A stretch of 64,000 bases of DNA, from the NCBI GenBank assembly GCA_023432465.1, contig JAEYUO010000117.1, positions 45,630 through 109,629 of the forward strand, read 5' to 3'. The translations under genes and the position numbers were made by a program. Shown in pieces: positions 46,263 through 55,427 of the stretch. Origin of the DNA: Planctomycetota bacterium (GTDB taxonomy: Bacteria > Planctomycetota > Phycisphaerae > Phycisphaerales > UBA1924). Below the pieces are notes generated by a model. It worked only from the letters and a program-made list of their open reading frames with translations, did not search any database and had not been told where the DNA came from. How positions within the stretch are numbered: the first letter of the stretch is position 1; each line of letters starts with the position of its first letter.

Positions 46263-47755
46263 TCGACGGTGATCTCCAACCGACCCAGCAGCGGCGCGAG
46301 GGTGACCAGCCCGTTGATGGACTCACCATCCGCCAGACTGGCCACGGCAATCGTGATGTGGGTCGCGTCAAAGCCGCCGGCGCCGAAGTCGCGTCCGGCG
46401 GGCATCGTCGCATCGAGGTCGATCCAGCGTTGGGTGCCGTCGGTCTCGAGCAGCACCTGTGACCACATGTGATACCCGAAGATTCCCTGGCGACCGGCGA
46501 ACTGATCCACGAAGACCAGACCGGAGGCGGTTCGCGAGGCGTACCCGGCGTTCCGCAGCATCGCCGTCAGGAGCGCCGCATGTTCCGAGCAGTCGCCCGT
46601 GCAGGTCCTGGCGACTTCCGCAGCGGATGCGAATCCGACGCCGAAGGACTTGTCCTTGATGTGCTTGAAGACCGCGTTGCGAAGGGCCTCGGCGCGGGCC
46701 GCGTGATTGCCTTCGTTGATCCCTGCCAGAGCATCTTTCGTGAGCCTCGCGACCACCTCGTCCTCGCTGTTGATCATCTGCGAGGGCCGGCGATACTCGA
46801 GCTTCCCTCCATCATCCGTGTCCGCGGCCGTCTTCGCGTCAAGATCCACCACAACGCGGAGCGTCCGCTCGTTGACCCGTGTCACGATCTGCGGACCGGC
46901 AGACGGCAGGTCGCCGATCCGGCCTTCAGGAACGCTCAGCAAGTAGCTCGCCCTGCGGAGCTTTCGCGGCTCATGGATCTTCCCCTTGGGCTCGACGAAG
47001 GTCGAGTTCATGAGTTCCGGGGCGTTGATGTCCAGCTTGGCCAGTTCCCGATCCGCCAGAACGATGACCATCTTGATCCCGCCCATGTCGATCTCGGTGC
47101 GGATCGGAACCCCTCGCTCATCGACATATCCGACGGTTTCGATATCCGGTTGAATGTCGCTCGTCGCTGACCACTTGATGGCGGGCACGACCTTCCCCAG
47201 CGCTTCTACGGTGGTTCGCTCCAGAACTTTGTACGTCGAAGTCACCGCGGTCAGGCCCGTGGTGGTGTCCAACGTGCGGACGACGATGTCCTCGGCGCCG
47301 GCCTCGAGTCGCTTGCTGACGAACATCGCCGAAGCCGCGGGGGTCAGCCAGGCCCCTTCAGGAAGAGGCTGCACAGCCATCGACTTGGTTGCACCGTTTC
47401 CGGTGTGCACCTCCACCTGGCCGTCCTTGAAGATGTACTCTGTGACGTTCGGCATCGACGCCATCGCCATCGAAGACTTGCCGGAGACCGGCCTGCCGTC
47501 GACGGTCTCGACGAACTCCGAACTGATGGAGATGTCGACCGTGACCTCTCCCCTCCGGATCTTCATGTGCATCTCGGACATGGACGTGATTCGATCGCCC
47601 GCGGTGCGCTGCGAGGTGTGCATCCACCCGGCACGCTGGCCCTGCATCTGCAGTGCATACCAGCGATCATGGTCGGCCGCGCGCAAAGGCGTTGCGATCA
47701 CCAGCAGAAGCAGCGTGCACAACGACCAGATCCAGTGTCTGCAGATTCCGCGCAT
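46259..47755 (-). CDS. Secreted transglutaminase-like protein
   Basis: 498 residues from the ATG at 47755, with GAGGAG seven bases upstream and a signal peptide (IWSLCTLLLLVIATPLRA). The C-terminal ~150 residues are a transglutaminase-like domain: the nucleophile is in RTCTGDCSEHAALLTAMLRN, the His in GIFGYHMWSQVLLE and the Asp in QRWIDLDATMPAGRDFGAGG. The preceding ~300 residues are beta-rich and resemble the N-terminal domain of periplasmic transglutaminase-like proteins of planctomycetes. Such enzymes may act as proteases or cross-linkers. The substrate is unknown. It is probably cotranscribed with nnrD. Confidence 0.88.
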   Translation of the reverse strand: MRGICRHWIWSLCTLLLLVIATPLRAADHDRWYALQMQGQRAGWMHTSQRTAGDRITSMSEMHMKIRRGEVTVDISISSEFVETVDGRPVSGKSSMAMASMPNVTEYIFKDGQVEVHTGNGATKSMAVQPLPEGAWLTPAASAMFVSKRLEAGAEDIVVRTLDTTTGLTAVTSTYKVLERTTVEALGKVVPAIKWSATSDIQPDIETVGYVDERGVPIRTEIDMGGIKMVIVLADRELAKLDINAPELMNSTFVEPKGKIHEPRKLRRASYLLSVPEGRIGDLPSAGPQIVTRVNERTLRVVVDLDAKTAADTDDGGKLEYRRPSQMINSEDEVVARLTKDALAGINEGNHAARAEALRNAVFKHIKDKSFGVGFASAAEVARTCTGDCSEHAALLTAMLRNAGYASRTASGLVFVDQFAGRQGIFGYHMWSQVLLETDGTQRWIDLDATMPAGRDFGAGGFDATHITIAVASLADGESINGLVTLAPLLGRLEITVE

Positions 47756-47834
47756 GCCGATCTCCTCGCCCCGCCCCTCGGCACATGGTACAGCCAACTC
47801 CGGCCGAGGCTCATGTGTCGGTTCATCCCCAACC

Positions 47835-48713
47835 ATGACGCTCCGCACGCCTGTTCCCTACGCTGTCGGCGTGATCGATACCCACTGCCACCTGACTTTC
47901 CCCGACTTTGCCGGTCGCATCGATGGTGTCTTGCGGGACGCCGCAGCCGCGGGAGTCTCAGGCGCGATCACCATTTCTACCACGACCTACGACTGCCTCG
48001 ATGCGCTCGCCATCGCCAGGTCACACCCGCGGGTGTGGTGTTCCGCAGGTGTCCATCCGCTGTACGCAGCTCCGGATGACCCCCGAGCGACCGGCCGGAA
48101 CGGCGGCCATATGGGTCACAAGTGGGAGAATCTCCGTCAGGTCGCGGCGGATCCCAAGTGCGTCGCGTGGGGTGAACTGGGTCTGGACAATCACTACCCG
48201 AACCCTCCGGCCGCCATACAGCGGAAGGTGCTTGATGAGCAGCTCGCGTTCATCGAAGGCTGCAACCACGATGGCGATGGGGGCATCGGCAAGCCGGGTG
48301 GGCTTCCCATCATCCTGCATTGCCGCGAAGCGTTTGATGACCTGATCCCCGTCCTGAAGCGCACCAGCATGGACCCGGCAAAGTGCGTCTTCCACTGCTT
48401 CACCGGCAGCCCCGCGGATGCTCGAAAGGCGCTCGACTTCGGAGCGTTCATTTCCTTTACAGGCGTCGTGACCTATCCCAATGCCCCCGAGGTCCGTGAG
48501 GCCGCGAAGCTCGTCCCCGCCGATCGAATCATGGTGGAGACCGATGCCCCTTTCCTCCCGCCTGTCCCGCACCGCGGCAAGCGTCCTTGTCTGCCGGCAT
48601 GGACCGCCGACACCGCCAGATCGCTCGCCGAGACCCGCGGCATCGCGTTCGACGAGTTTCACCGCCAGCTCAACGAGAACACCCGCACGTTCTTTGGGAT
48701 CGACGCGTACTGA
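47835..48713 (+). CDS. TatD-family metal-dependent deoxyribonuclease
   Basis: 292 residues from the ATG at 47835. GTG 47871 would give a start right at IDTHCHLTF, as in many relatives, and neither has a good ribosome-binding site. Metal ligands are in order: DTHCHLTFPDF, VAWGELGLDNHY, IILHCREAFDDLI, KCVFHCFTGSP and RIMVETDAPFLPP. The set matches TatD hydrolases, which remove nucleotides from DNA 3' ends in repair. It is divergent from the transglutaminase gene and followed by lgt 48 bases later. An insertion around 205-220 (CNHDGDGGIGKPGG) is Gly/Asp-rich. Confidence 0.93.
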   Translation: MTLRTPVPYAVGVIDTHCHLTFPDFAGRIDGVLRDAAAAGVSGAITISTTTYDCLDALAIARSHPRVWCSAGVHPLYAAPDDPRATGRNGGHMGHKWENLRQVAADPKCVAWGELGLDNHYPNPPAAIQRKVLDEQLAFIEGCNHDGDGGIGKPGGLPIILHCREAFDDLIPVLKRTSMDPAKCVFHCFTGSPADARKALDFGAFISFTGVVTYPNAPEVREAAKLVPADRIMVETDAPFLPPVPHRGKRPCLPAWTADTARSLAETRGIAFDEFHRQLNENTRTFFGIDAY

Positions 48714-48761
48714 TGGTCCACAATGCCCTCCGGCGATGCCCGCCGCTAAGCTCTCCTCCTC

Positions 48762-49832
48762 ATGCCCACGCTCGCATCATGGCTGAACACCCTCGACCCG
48801 GTGATCCTCTCGATCACCGATTCGCTCGCGATTCGGTGGTACGGCGTGTCCTATCTCGCAGGCTTTGCCATGGCGTTCCTCGTGCTGCGTGGCCTCGCGA
48901 AGCGATCGCTCATCCAGATTCCTCCGCACCGCATTGCCGATGCCCTGATGTGGTTCATCGGCATGACGCTCATCGGCGGCAGGCTCGGCTATGTGGTGTT
49001 CTACCAGCCTTCGCTGCTCTGGACGTTCTTCGACTCCTTCCCGTGGTGGGGGGGCATCGCCATCAACCACGGCGGCATGGCCTCGCACGGCGCAATGGCG
49101 GGACTGGTCTTCGCGGCCTGGCGCGTGTCGCGCGGCTGGCGTACCGAGCAGGGAACGCTTGAGGGCCGCTCCTCCACGCTCCACATCATGGATGCCATTG
49201 CCCTCGCGTCTCCGTTCGGACTCTTCTTCGGCCGATGCGCCAACTTCATCAATGGCGAACTCCTCGGCCGGATCGTCACCCCGCCGGGCACTCCGGGCCC
49301 TTGGTGGTCTGTGCAGTTCCCGCACGAACTGCTCACCGAGAAGCACGCGCCGGCGCTTTCGGACGTTCAGACCCAGCAGTTGCTGTCCCTCGCCGAAACC
49401 GCGGCCCCCGGTCGCCCATTGGGAATCCAGCTCGAAGTGCTCGTCGCGAAGGCCGCGACGTTTGCGGATCAACTCAGGCCGCTGCTCTCCAGCCGTCACC
49501 CGAGCCAGCTCTATCAGGCTGTTGCCGAGGGGCTTGTTCTGGGCGGAATCGTCTGGCTGCTGTGGGCCCGGCCCCGTAAGCCCGGCTTCATCGTCGCCAT
49601 CTGGCTCATGGTCTACGGCGTCCTCCGCATGCTCACGGAGATGGTGCGACTCCCGGATGAGCAGTTCGCCGTCGGCCGCCCGCTCGGGCTTTCCAGGGGT
49701 CAATGGCTCAGCGTCGCCATGACATTCTGCGGGCTCGGATTGCTCATCTGGAGGTTCCGCACGCCCGGACCTCTTCTGGGCGGATGGGCGGTGCGACAAC
49801 GAACCGACCCGGGCCCGCCAGGACGAGTCTGA
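48762..49832 (+). CDS. lgt: Prolipoprotein diacylglyceryl transferase
   Basis: 356 residues from the ATG at 48762. The signature GRCANFINGELLGR and the segment INHGGMASHGAMAGLVFAAW with the catalytic-type His are present, with about seven membrane spans (AGFAMAFLVLRGLA, MWFIGMTLIGGRLGYVVFYQ and others). It attaches diacylglycerol to the lipobox Cys of lipoprotein precursors. The protein is longer than the usual ~270-290 residues. The extra length is a periplasmic insert after the signature, from about LLTEKHAPALSDVQTQQLLS through VLVAKAATFADQLRPL, before RHPSQLYQ. Lipoprotein maturation fits the many exported proteins in this region. Confidence 0.96.
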   Translation: MPTLASWLNTLDPVILSITDSLAIRWYGVSYLAGFAMAFLVLRGLAKRSLIQIPPHRIADALMWFIGMTLIGGRLGYVVFYQPSLLWTFFDSFPWWGGIAINHGGMASHGAMAGLVFAAWRVSRGWRTEQGTLEGRSSTLHIMDAIALASPFGLFFGRCANFINGELLGRIVTPPGTPGPWWSVQFPHELLTEKHAPALSDVQTQQLLSLAETAAPGRPLGIQLEVLVAKAATFADQLRPLLSSRHPSQLYQAVAEGLVLGGIVWLLWARPRKPGFIVAIWLMVYGVLRMLTEMVRLPDEQFAVGRPLGLSRGQWLSVAMTFCGLGLLIWRFRTPGPLLGGWAVRQRTDPGPPGRV

Positions 49833-49864
49833 AACCCCATGGCCGCGGCCGTACACTCCGCCCC

Positions 49865-50521
49865 ATGACAGACACCCCGGCGACCAAGGAAGGCCCCGAG
49901 CAACCACCGCGCAAAGCCGTGCCCGGTTGGCACCTTCATCGCCGAATGTACGACTGGGTCCTCTCGCTGGCGCACCACAAGCACGCGACCGGCGCGCTCT
50001 TTCTGCTGAGTCTCGCCGAATCGAGCTTTTTCCCCGTTCCGCCGGATGTCCTTCAGATCGCCCTGACGCTCGAGCGCCGCGAGCGTGCCTGGTACTACGC
50101 CGCCGTCAGCACGGTCGCCTCCGTTCTGGGTGGCGTTTTGGGATGGGTCATCGGCTTTGCGCTGTGGGCCGCGGTGAGCGGGTTTTTCTTCTCTTACGTC
50201 CCAGGCGTGACTCCTGAGAACTTTGCCCTTGTTGAGCAGAAGTTCCAGGAGAACGCCTTCCTGACGATCTTCACCGCGGCGTTCACGCCCATCCCCTACA
50301 AAGTCTTCACCATCGCGGCGGGCGTGTTCCACATCTCGCTCTGGATGCTTGTCGTTGGTTCAATCGTCGGCCGCGGCGGCAGGTTCTTCCTCGTTGCGGC
50401 CCTTCTCTACGTTTTCGGTCCCCCAGTCAAGCGGTTCATCGAGAAGTACTTCAACCTGCTTACGCTCGCCTTTACAGGGTTGCTCATCATCGGCTTGGTC
50501 GTCTGGAAGCTGCTGTCCTGA
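49865..50521 (+). CDS. YqaA/DedA-type (SNARE-associated) membrane protein
   Basis: 218 residues from the ATG at 49865, 32 bases after lgt. The VTT/DedA-like core is ESSFFPVPPDVLQIALTL, with LGGVLGWVIGFALWAAVSGF, FTAAFTPIPYKVFTIAAG and GSIVGRGGRFFLVAALLY, and four to five membrane spans. The F-x-P-x-P-x-E/D and G-x3-R elements typical of the family are in place. Related DedA proteins act as lipid flippases or transporters, for undecaprenyl phosphate among others. Whether this YqaA-like branch does so is not established. It may belong with lgt in an envelope operon. Confidence 0.88.
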   Translation: MTDTPATKEGPEQPPRKAVPGWHLHRRMYDWVLSLAHHKHATGALFLLSLAESSFFPVPPDVLQIALTLERRERAWYYAAVSTVASVLGGVLGWVIGFALWAAVSGFFFSYVPGVTPENFALVEQKFQENAFLTIFTAAFTPIPYKVFTIAAGVFHISLWMLVVGSIVGRGGRFFLVAALLYVFGPPVKRFIEKYFNLLTLAFTGLLIIGLVVWKLLS

Positions 50522-50565
50522 GAGAACATGTCGGGAGTGCGAACCAGCCCGCAGGAGTCACTTGT

Positions 50566-51612
50566 ATGTCGATCATGGTCACGGGCGGGGCGGGGTACAT
50601 CGGCTCCCACGCGGTCCAGCGGCTCCTTGCCGATGGTCACCGCGTCGTCGCCGTGGACAACCTCTTCCGCGGCCACCGCGAAGCCATCGACAACCTCAGC
50701 GCGACCGCGAAGGACCGCCTGACGTTCGTCTGTGCCGATGTCGGCGATCGCGATCTCATCGCCCGCCTCATCGCCGACCACCAGGTGCACACGATCCTGC
50801 ACTTCGCCGCGCTCGCGTACGTCGGGGAGAGCGTGACCGAGCCGCTCCGCTACTACCGTGCAAACACCGCCGCGGCGCTGGGGCTGCTCGAAGCGGTCGA
50901 CGCGTCGCACGCTCTGCCGTACGGAGGGGTGACGAAGTTCGTGTTCTCCAGCACGTGCGCAAGCTATGGCGAGCCCGCCCGCGACCAGATCCCCATCCGC
51001 GAAACCTGTCCGCAATCTCCCATCAATCCCTATGGCTGGTCCAAGCTCCATACCGAGCGCATGCTGATGGACTACAACGCGACCTGCCGAGTCGCCGGCA
51101 AGCCCTTCTCCATCGCCTGCCTGCGATACTTCAATGTGGCCGGCTCCGATCCCGCCGGGATCATCGGCGAGCATCACGAGCCCGAGACCCACATCATCCC
51201 TGTCGCGCTCCAGGTCGTGCTCGGACAGCGAGAGGCTTTCACGGTCTTCGGGACAGACTACCCCACTCCTGACGGCACCTGCATCCGCGACTACGTGCAC
51301 GTCGTCGATCTGATCGATGCGCACATCGCGGTGATGAAGACCCTTCTGCCGGGAGATCAACGCGTCTACAACCTCGGCATCGGCAGCGGCTTTTCGGTCC
51401 GGCAGGTTCTGGACTCTGTCAAGCGGGTGACCGGCAAGGATTTTCTTGTCAAGGAAGGCCCCCGCCGACCGGGCGACCCACCGGAGCTTTACGCCGATCC
51501 TCGCAAGATTCGCGATGAGATCGGCTGGACGGCCAGACATACCGATCTCGACTCGATCGTGGCGACCGCGTGGAAGTGGTTCAAGTCTCACCCCAGTGGC
51601 TACAGCCGTTGA
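50566..51612 (+). CDS. galE: UDP-glucose 4-epimerase
   Basis: 348 residues from the ATG at 50566, with AGGAG upstream. It is an extended short-chain dehydrogenase: NAD-binding GGAGYIGSH near residue 7, HFAALAYVGESVTEPLRYY, catalytic SSTCASYGEP and NPYGWSKLHTERM (the Tyr-x3-Lys pair), the substrate region RYFNVAGSDPAGIIGEHHEP and IRDYVHVVDLIDAHI. It interconverts UDP-glucose and UDP-galactose, or their N-acetyl forms; the residue deciding N-acetyl specificity cannot be placed confidently. It probably supplies sugars for surface polysaccharides. A gene of unknown function follows after 3 bases. Confidence 0.94.
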   Translation: MSIMVTGGAGYIGSHAVQRLLADGHRVVAVDNLFRGHREAIDNLSATAKDRLTFVCADVGDRDLIARLIADHQVHTILHFAALAYVGESVTEPLRYYRANTAAALGLLEAVDASHALPYGGVTKFVFSSTCASYGEPARDQIPIRETCPQSPINPYGWSKLHTERMLMDYNATCRVAGKPFSIACLRYFNVAGSDPAGIIGEHHEPETHIIPVALQVVLGQREAFTVFGTDYPTPDGTCIRDYVHVVDLIDAHIAVMKTLLPGDQRVYNLGIGSGFSVRQVLDSVKRVTGKDFLVKEGPRRPGDPPELYADPRKIRDEIGWTARHTDLDSIVATAWKWFKSHPSGYSR

Positions 51613-51615
51613 GTC

Positions 51616-52632
51616 ATGCCGCCAGGACGCACCACAACCTCGGCGCAACGACCCCGTGACGCCCACCCGGGCGAGCTCAACCTTGCTGTTTCCCCATATC
51701 ACTTGACGACACGCGAGCTCACCGGCGCGGTGGCGATGACACTCGCCGATCATGCCGTCACCATTGTTCCCGAACCGGCCGACGGGCATGAACGAGAGGT
51801 GATCCGTCACGCGATCCAGCGCGTCCCGAGACTCCTTCGCGTGCTCGAAGCGTGGAGATGGTCCGGCCCGCTTTGGCGCATGGGGCTCATCGCCGGGGAA
51901 GCGGACAGCGATCGGCCGTTCTCCTCCCTTGCCGCATTCGGCGAGGCAATCTCGACCGATCCCGCCCTGGCGAAGTTCGTCAATGCGCGCCCCAAGCCCG
52001 GCGGACCCGGGGATGACGACGATCGCTGGCTCGATGCCTTCTGCTCGGACCTGCTCCGCGGCGGACCGGACCCATGCCTGGGCACGATGACCGTCGCCGC
52101 GCTCGATCGGTTCGCCGCTACCCACGGTTACGTCGCTGTTCGAGGCTCCACCGACAGCCTCGCGCAGCGCGCCGAATCACGTCTCATGAAGCGGGTCGCC
52201 TCCGTCGCCATCCCGGTCATGAGCCGCGCGGCCGGCGGCCGGATCCTCGAACTCCGCGCTGCGCTGCACCGCGAACTCGCCGAACTCCGGGCCGCGATCG
52301 CGCAAGCCTGGAGCGATGATGCGGCTACCCGCGCATCACTGGGCAAAGACCTGGTGACCGCCGCCGCGGAATACTCAGAGGCTTTCGAAGCCTGGTTTGC
52401 GAGAGTCGGTCGCGACGATGACAACTCGGAGCGCACCATGCGAGCGTTCGTCAGCCTCACGGCCGCGGCTCTGCCGGCGGATGCGGCCCTCCTCTGCGCC
52501 CGTATGGCCGTGCGCGGCGCCGCCCGTGCATCGGGCCGGAAGACGGCAGTTCTTGACGAGCCCGCCATCGCCCAGCCCGTGCCTCAGGTGCGAGTCCTGG
52601 TCATCCGGCCGATGAACGTTCGACCGGCCTGA
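51616..52632 (+). CDS. Hypothetical cytoplasmic protein, likely coupled to galE
   Basis: 338 residues from the ATG at 51616, three bases after the galE stop. I do not recognise the family. No signal peptide or membrane helix is seen. The sequence is helix-rich with many Ala, Arg and Glu residues (VIRHAIQRVPRLLRVLEAWR, LELRAALHRELAELRAAIAQ), a four-residue Asp run near 135 (GGPGDDDDRWLDAF) and a beta-like C-terminus (PQVRVLVIRPMNVRPA). The second half could form a coiled coil. Spacing suggests cotranscription with galE, but no function follows from this. Confidence 0.65.
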   Translation: MPPGRTTTSAQRPRDAHPGELNLAVSPYHLTTRELTGAVAMTLADHAVTIVPEPADGHEREVIRHAIQRVPRLLRVLEAWRWSGPLWRMGLIAGEADSDRPFSSLAAFGEAISTDPALAKFVNARPKPGGPGDDDDRWLDAFCSDLLRGGPDPCLGTMTVAALDRFAATHGYVAVRGSTDSLAQRAESRLMKRVASVAIPVMSRAAGGRILELRAALHRELAELRAAIAQAWSDDAATRASLGKDLVTAAAEYSEAFEAWFARVGRDDDNSERTMRAFVSLTAAALPADAALLCARMAVRGAARASGRKTAVLDEPAIAQPVPQVRVLVIRPMNVRPA

Positions 52633-52648
52633 GCGCGTAGCCTTGAGA

Positions 52649-55051
52649 ATGACCTCGCCGCCCAAAGTTCCCAATCAGCCGCGCCGAGAGAATCGCCTGT
52701 CGCGATCGACAAGTCCGTATCTCCTGCAGCACCGATTCAACCCGGTCGACTGGCACCCCTGGGGCAAGGAGGCCTTCGAGGAGGCCCGGCGCCGGGATGT
52801 CCCGATCTTCCTCAGCATCGGCTATTCAACCTGCTACTGGTGCCACGTCATGGAGCGGGAGTCGTTCGAGAACGAGTCGATCGCCGAGATGCTCAACGAG
52901 CGATTCGTCTGCATCAAGGTCGATCGCGAGCAGCGGCCCGATGTCGACGACATCTACATGGCCGCTGTTCAGGCGTTCCGCGGCCAGGGCGGCTGGCCCA
53001 TGACCGTCTTCCTCGAACCCCGCACCCTCAAGCCCTACTGGGCCGGCACCTATTTCCCCGCAGAGCCCAAGTTTCCCAACATCCCGACCTTTCCGCAGGT
53101 GCTGCAAGGCGTCTCCAGCGCGTGGAACGACCAGCGCGACGAAGTGCTCGCGCAGGCCGAGAAGCTCGCCGAGGCCGTCCGCGAGCGGCTCGCTGAGCAA
53201 GCCTCTCCGGTCCGGCTTGGCGTCTCTCAGGTGACCGAGGCGGTCGCTTCGCTCCTGAAGATCCACGATGCGAGGTTTGGGGGCTTCGGCAGCGCGCCCA
53301 AGTTTCCCCAGCCCGTGTACATCGAGTTGCTCCTCGATGTGCGCCGGAACGCAACGGATCAGACCCGGGCCGCCATCGATGCAGTTCTCCGGACATCCCT
53401 CGACCGCATGGCCCTCGGGGGGATCTTCGATCAGGTCGGCGGGGGCTTTCACCGCTACAGCGTCGATGCGGAGTGGATCGTTCCTCACTTCGAGAAGATG
53501 CTGTACGACAATGCGCAGCTCGCCTCGGTGTTCGCGCAGGCCGCCCATGCCTTCAACGAGCCCCTGTACCGCCGCACCGCGCGTCGAACGATCGAGTATG
53601 TCCTCGCCGAGATGACGCTCCCGCGTGAGGCGGATGCCTGCGAGAGTGGGGGGGAAGCAAGCTCCGGGCCGTTCTTCTCCGCGCAGGATGCGGAGGTCAA
53701 CCACCGGGAAGGACAGAACTACTTGTGGACCTCTGAGCAGCTCCATGCCGCGCTCAATGCAGAGGATGCTGCATTTGCCGCGCGGGTCTACGCGGTCGAT
53801 GCCGGTCCGAACTTCCGCGATCCGCACCATCCCCACGATCCCCCTTCCAACGTGCTTCGCTGGGCCGATTCTCCCTCCGTCCTTGCAGCGGCAATGAACC
53901 TCTCGGAGCACCAACTGCTTTCCCGCATCGAGAAGATCAACGAGCAGCTCTATGCCGCCCGCGCTAAGCGTGACCAGCCCCTGACCGATGACAAGATCAT
54001 CACCTCGTGGAACGGACTGATGATCGGCGCGATGGCCCGCGCCGGGTCTTTGCTCGATCGTCCCGACTTCACCGCCGCCGCCGAAAGGGCCGCGGAGTTC
54101 ATTCTCCGCCGCATGCGGTCGCCCGACGGCTCCCTCATTCGCACCTTCCGAGCCGGGTCAGTTGCGGCGGCCGCCGCACGGGACACGACCGGGGGGTTCC
54201 TGGAGGACTACGCGTGCATGACGCACGCCTGCATCGAGCTCCACCGTGCCGGGGGCGATTCCGCGGGCCGCTGGCTCGATGAGGCCGTCAAGCTCGCAGC
54301 CGAAGCCGATGGCCGCTTCGGCGATCCCGCGACAGGCGCGTTCTTCGACACGCTCGCCGATCAACAGGACCTGTTCGTCCGCGCGCGGTCAACCTACGAC
54401 GGTGCGATCCCCAGCGGCACATCCGTGCTCATCAACGCGCTGATCGACCTGTTCGAGATCACCGGTAGCCGTGCGCACTTCGACAGGGCTCTGCGGGCCC
54501 TTCGCTCGTTGAGTTCGTTCCTGGCCGAGTCGCCCGTCGGTGCGGCCGGCTCCAGCCGTGCGCTGCTCCGCATGCTCGTGCTCGAGACGGCAGCGGTGCA
54601 GGCAGCCTTCGCGGCCGACCCAATCCCCGGCACACGACCCTCAGATGACTTCTCACCAGTTGAGGTGCTCGCCGCGGTCGAACGCGTCGTGCTCGCACCA
54701 GACAACCCGATTCCGGTGACCCTGCGCTTCCGCATCGCCGACGGCTATCACATCAACGCCGCGGACCCCGGCGACTCGCCGGATGCCGCCGACCTGATCC
54801 CCCTGCGTGTTCACATCGTCAACGGAACCGGCGTCGAGGTGTTTGCTGATTATCCCGAGGGAATGCCCTTCGGGGCCGATGGCAGGCTCAGGGTGCTTGC
54901 AGGGGAGTTCGAGTTGACGATTGCCCTGGAGCGCAAGGGCGAATGGACAGGCACGCCGCTCATCGGCGTGACCTATCAGGCATGCACCGAGGACGCTTGC
55001 CTCGCCCCAAGAACGGTTGAGCTGGATGTCGCTCTCGATCCGCGCGACTAA
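52649..55051 (+). CDS. YyaL/DUF255 thioredoxin-domain protein fused to a DsbD-alpha-like domain
   Basis: 800 residues from the ATG at 52649. The first ~150 residues are the thioredoxin-like DUF255 domain with SPYLLQHRFNPVDWHPWG and the active pair Cys62-Cys65 in GYSTCYWCHVMERESFEN. The middle is an alpha/alpha toroid like glycoside hydrolases (GGIFDQVGGGFHRYSVDAEW, PHFEKMLYDNAQLA, SWNGLMIGAMARAG). The last ~135 residues resemble the periplasmic alpha domain of DsbD (PIPVTLRFRIADGYHINA), with Cys779 and Cys784 in TYQACTEDACLAPRTVEL. No signal peptide is visible, which is odd for a DsbD-like part. A thiol-redox or sugar-linked role is possible. The stop overlaps that of the convergent zinc-ribbon gene. 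Confidence 0.88.
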   Translation: MTSPPKVPNQPRRENRLSRSTSPYLLQHRFNPVDWHPWGKEAFEEARRRDVPIFLSIGYSTCYWCHVMERESFENESIAEMLNERFVCIKVDREQRPDVDDIYMAAVQAFRGQGGWPMTVFLEPRTLKPYWAGTYFPAEPKFPNIPTFPQVLQGVSSAWNDQRDEVLAQAEKLAEAVRERLAEQASPVRLGVSQVTEAVASLLKIHDARFGGFGSAPKFPQPVYIELLLDVRRNATDQTRAAIDAVLRTSLDRMALGGIFDQVGGGFHRYSVDAEWIVPHFEKMLYDNAQLASVFAQAAHAFNEPLYRRTARRTIEYVLAEMTLPREADACESGGEASSGPFFSAQDAEVNHREGQNYLWTSEQLHAALNAEDAAFAARVYAVDAGPNFRDPHHPHDPPSNVLRWADSPSVLAAAMNLSEHQLLSRIEKINEQLYAARAKRDQPLTDDKIITSWNGLMIGAMARAGSLLDRPDFTAAAERAAEFILRRMRSPDGSLIRTFRAGSVAAAAARDTTGGFLEDYACMTHACIELHRAGGDSAGRWLDEAVKLAAEADGRFGDPATGAFFDTLADQQDLFVRARSTYDGAIPSGTSVLINALIDLFEITGSRAHFDRALRALRSLSSFLAESPVGAAGSSRALLRMLVLETAAVQAAFAADPIPGTRPSDDFSPVEVLAAVERVVLAPDNPIPVTLRFRIADGYHINAADPGDSPDAADLIPLRVHIVNGTGVEVFADYPEGMPFGADGRLRVLAGEFELTIALERKGEWTGTPLIGVTYQACTEDACLAPRTVELDVALDPRD

Positions 55052-55248
55052 GCGGCCTTCGCCCCAGGCGCACCCGGAGCCGCCGCCGCGGCATCCTTCA
55101 CCGGCTGAGCGACCTGCTTCTCCGGCACCCGGATGGTCGCCCCGCACCCCTTGCACCGCACGTTCTTGCCCCGGGAACTGGCCGGCACGGCCAGAACGCG
55201 GCGGCAGGACAGGCTCGGGCACATAATTCGAATCTGTTCGCCTTGCAT
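55048..55248 (-). CDS. Small zinc-ribbon protein
   Basis: 66 residues from the ATG at 55248, with GAGAGG upstream; a second ATG nine codons in gives MCPSLSC at the N-terminus. The ribbon is CPSLSC (about 10-15) and CKGCG (about 32-36), four Cys in a C-x4-C...C-x2-C arrangement. An Ala/Pro-rich tail follows. Such short ribbons are frequent in planctomycetes, often as the N-terminal part of larger membrane proteins, and the isolated form may bind nucleic acid or protein. Its last four bases overlap the end of the preceding gene on the other strand. A function is not assigned. Confidence 0.7.
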   Translation of the reverse strand: MQGEQIRIMCPSLSCRRVLAVPASSRGKNVRCKGCGATIRVPEKQVAQPVKDAAAAAPGAPGAKAA

Positions 55249-55427
55249 GGGTACAACCTCTCTGGTTCAATCTCCGTCATCGGTTGAGCCAGAGGCCACC
55301 TTCAGTCCGCGCCCCGCCCGGACTGGGGGACCGCCACCCCACCCCCATCGGCTGCGTCCGCTAACCTGTATTCCAACCACACAGCCCGATGGAGCGGGCC
55401 GACAGCGACCGGGAGAGGGGGGCCACC

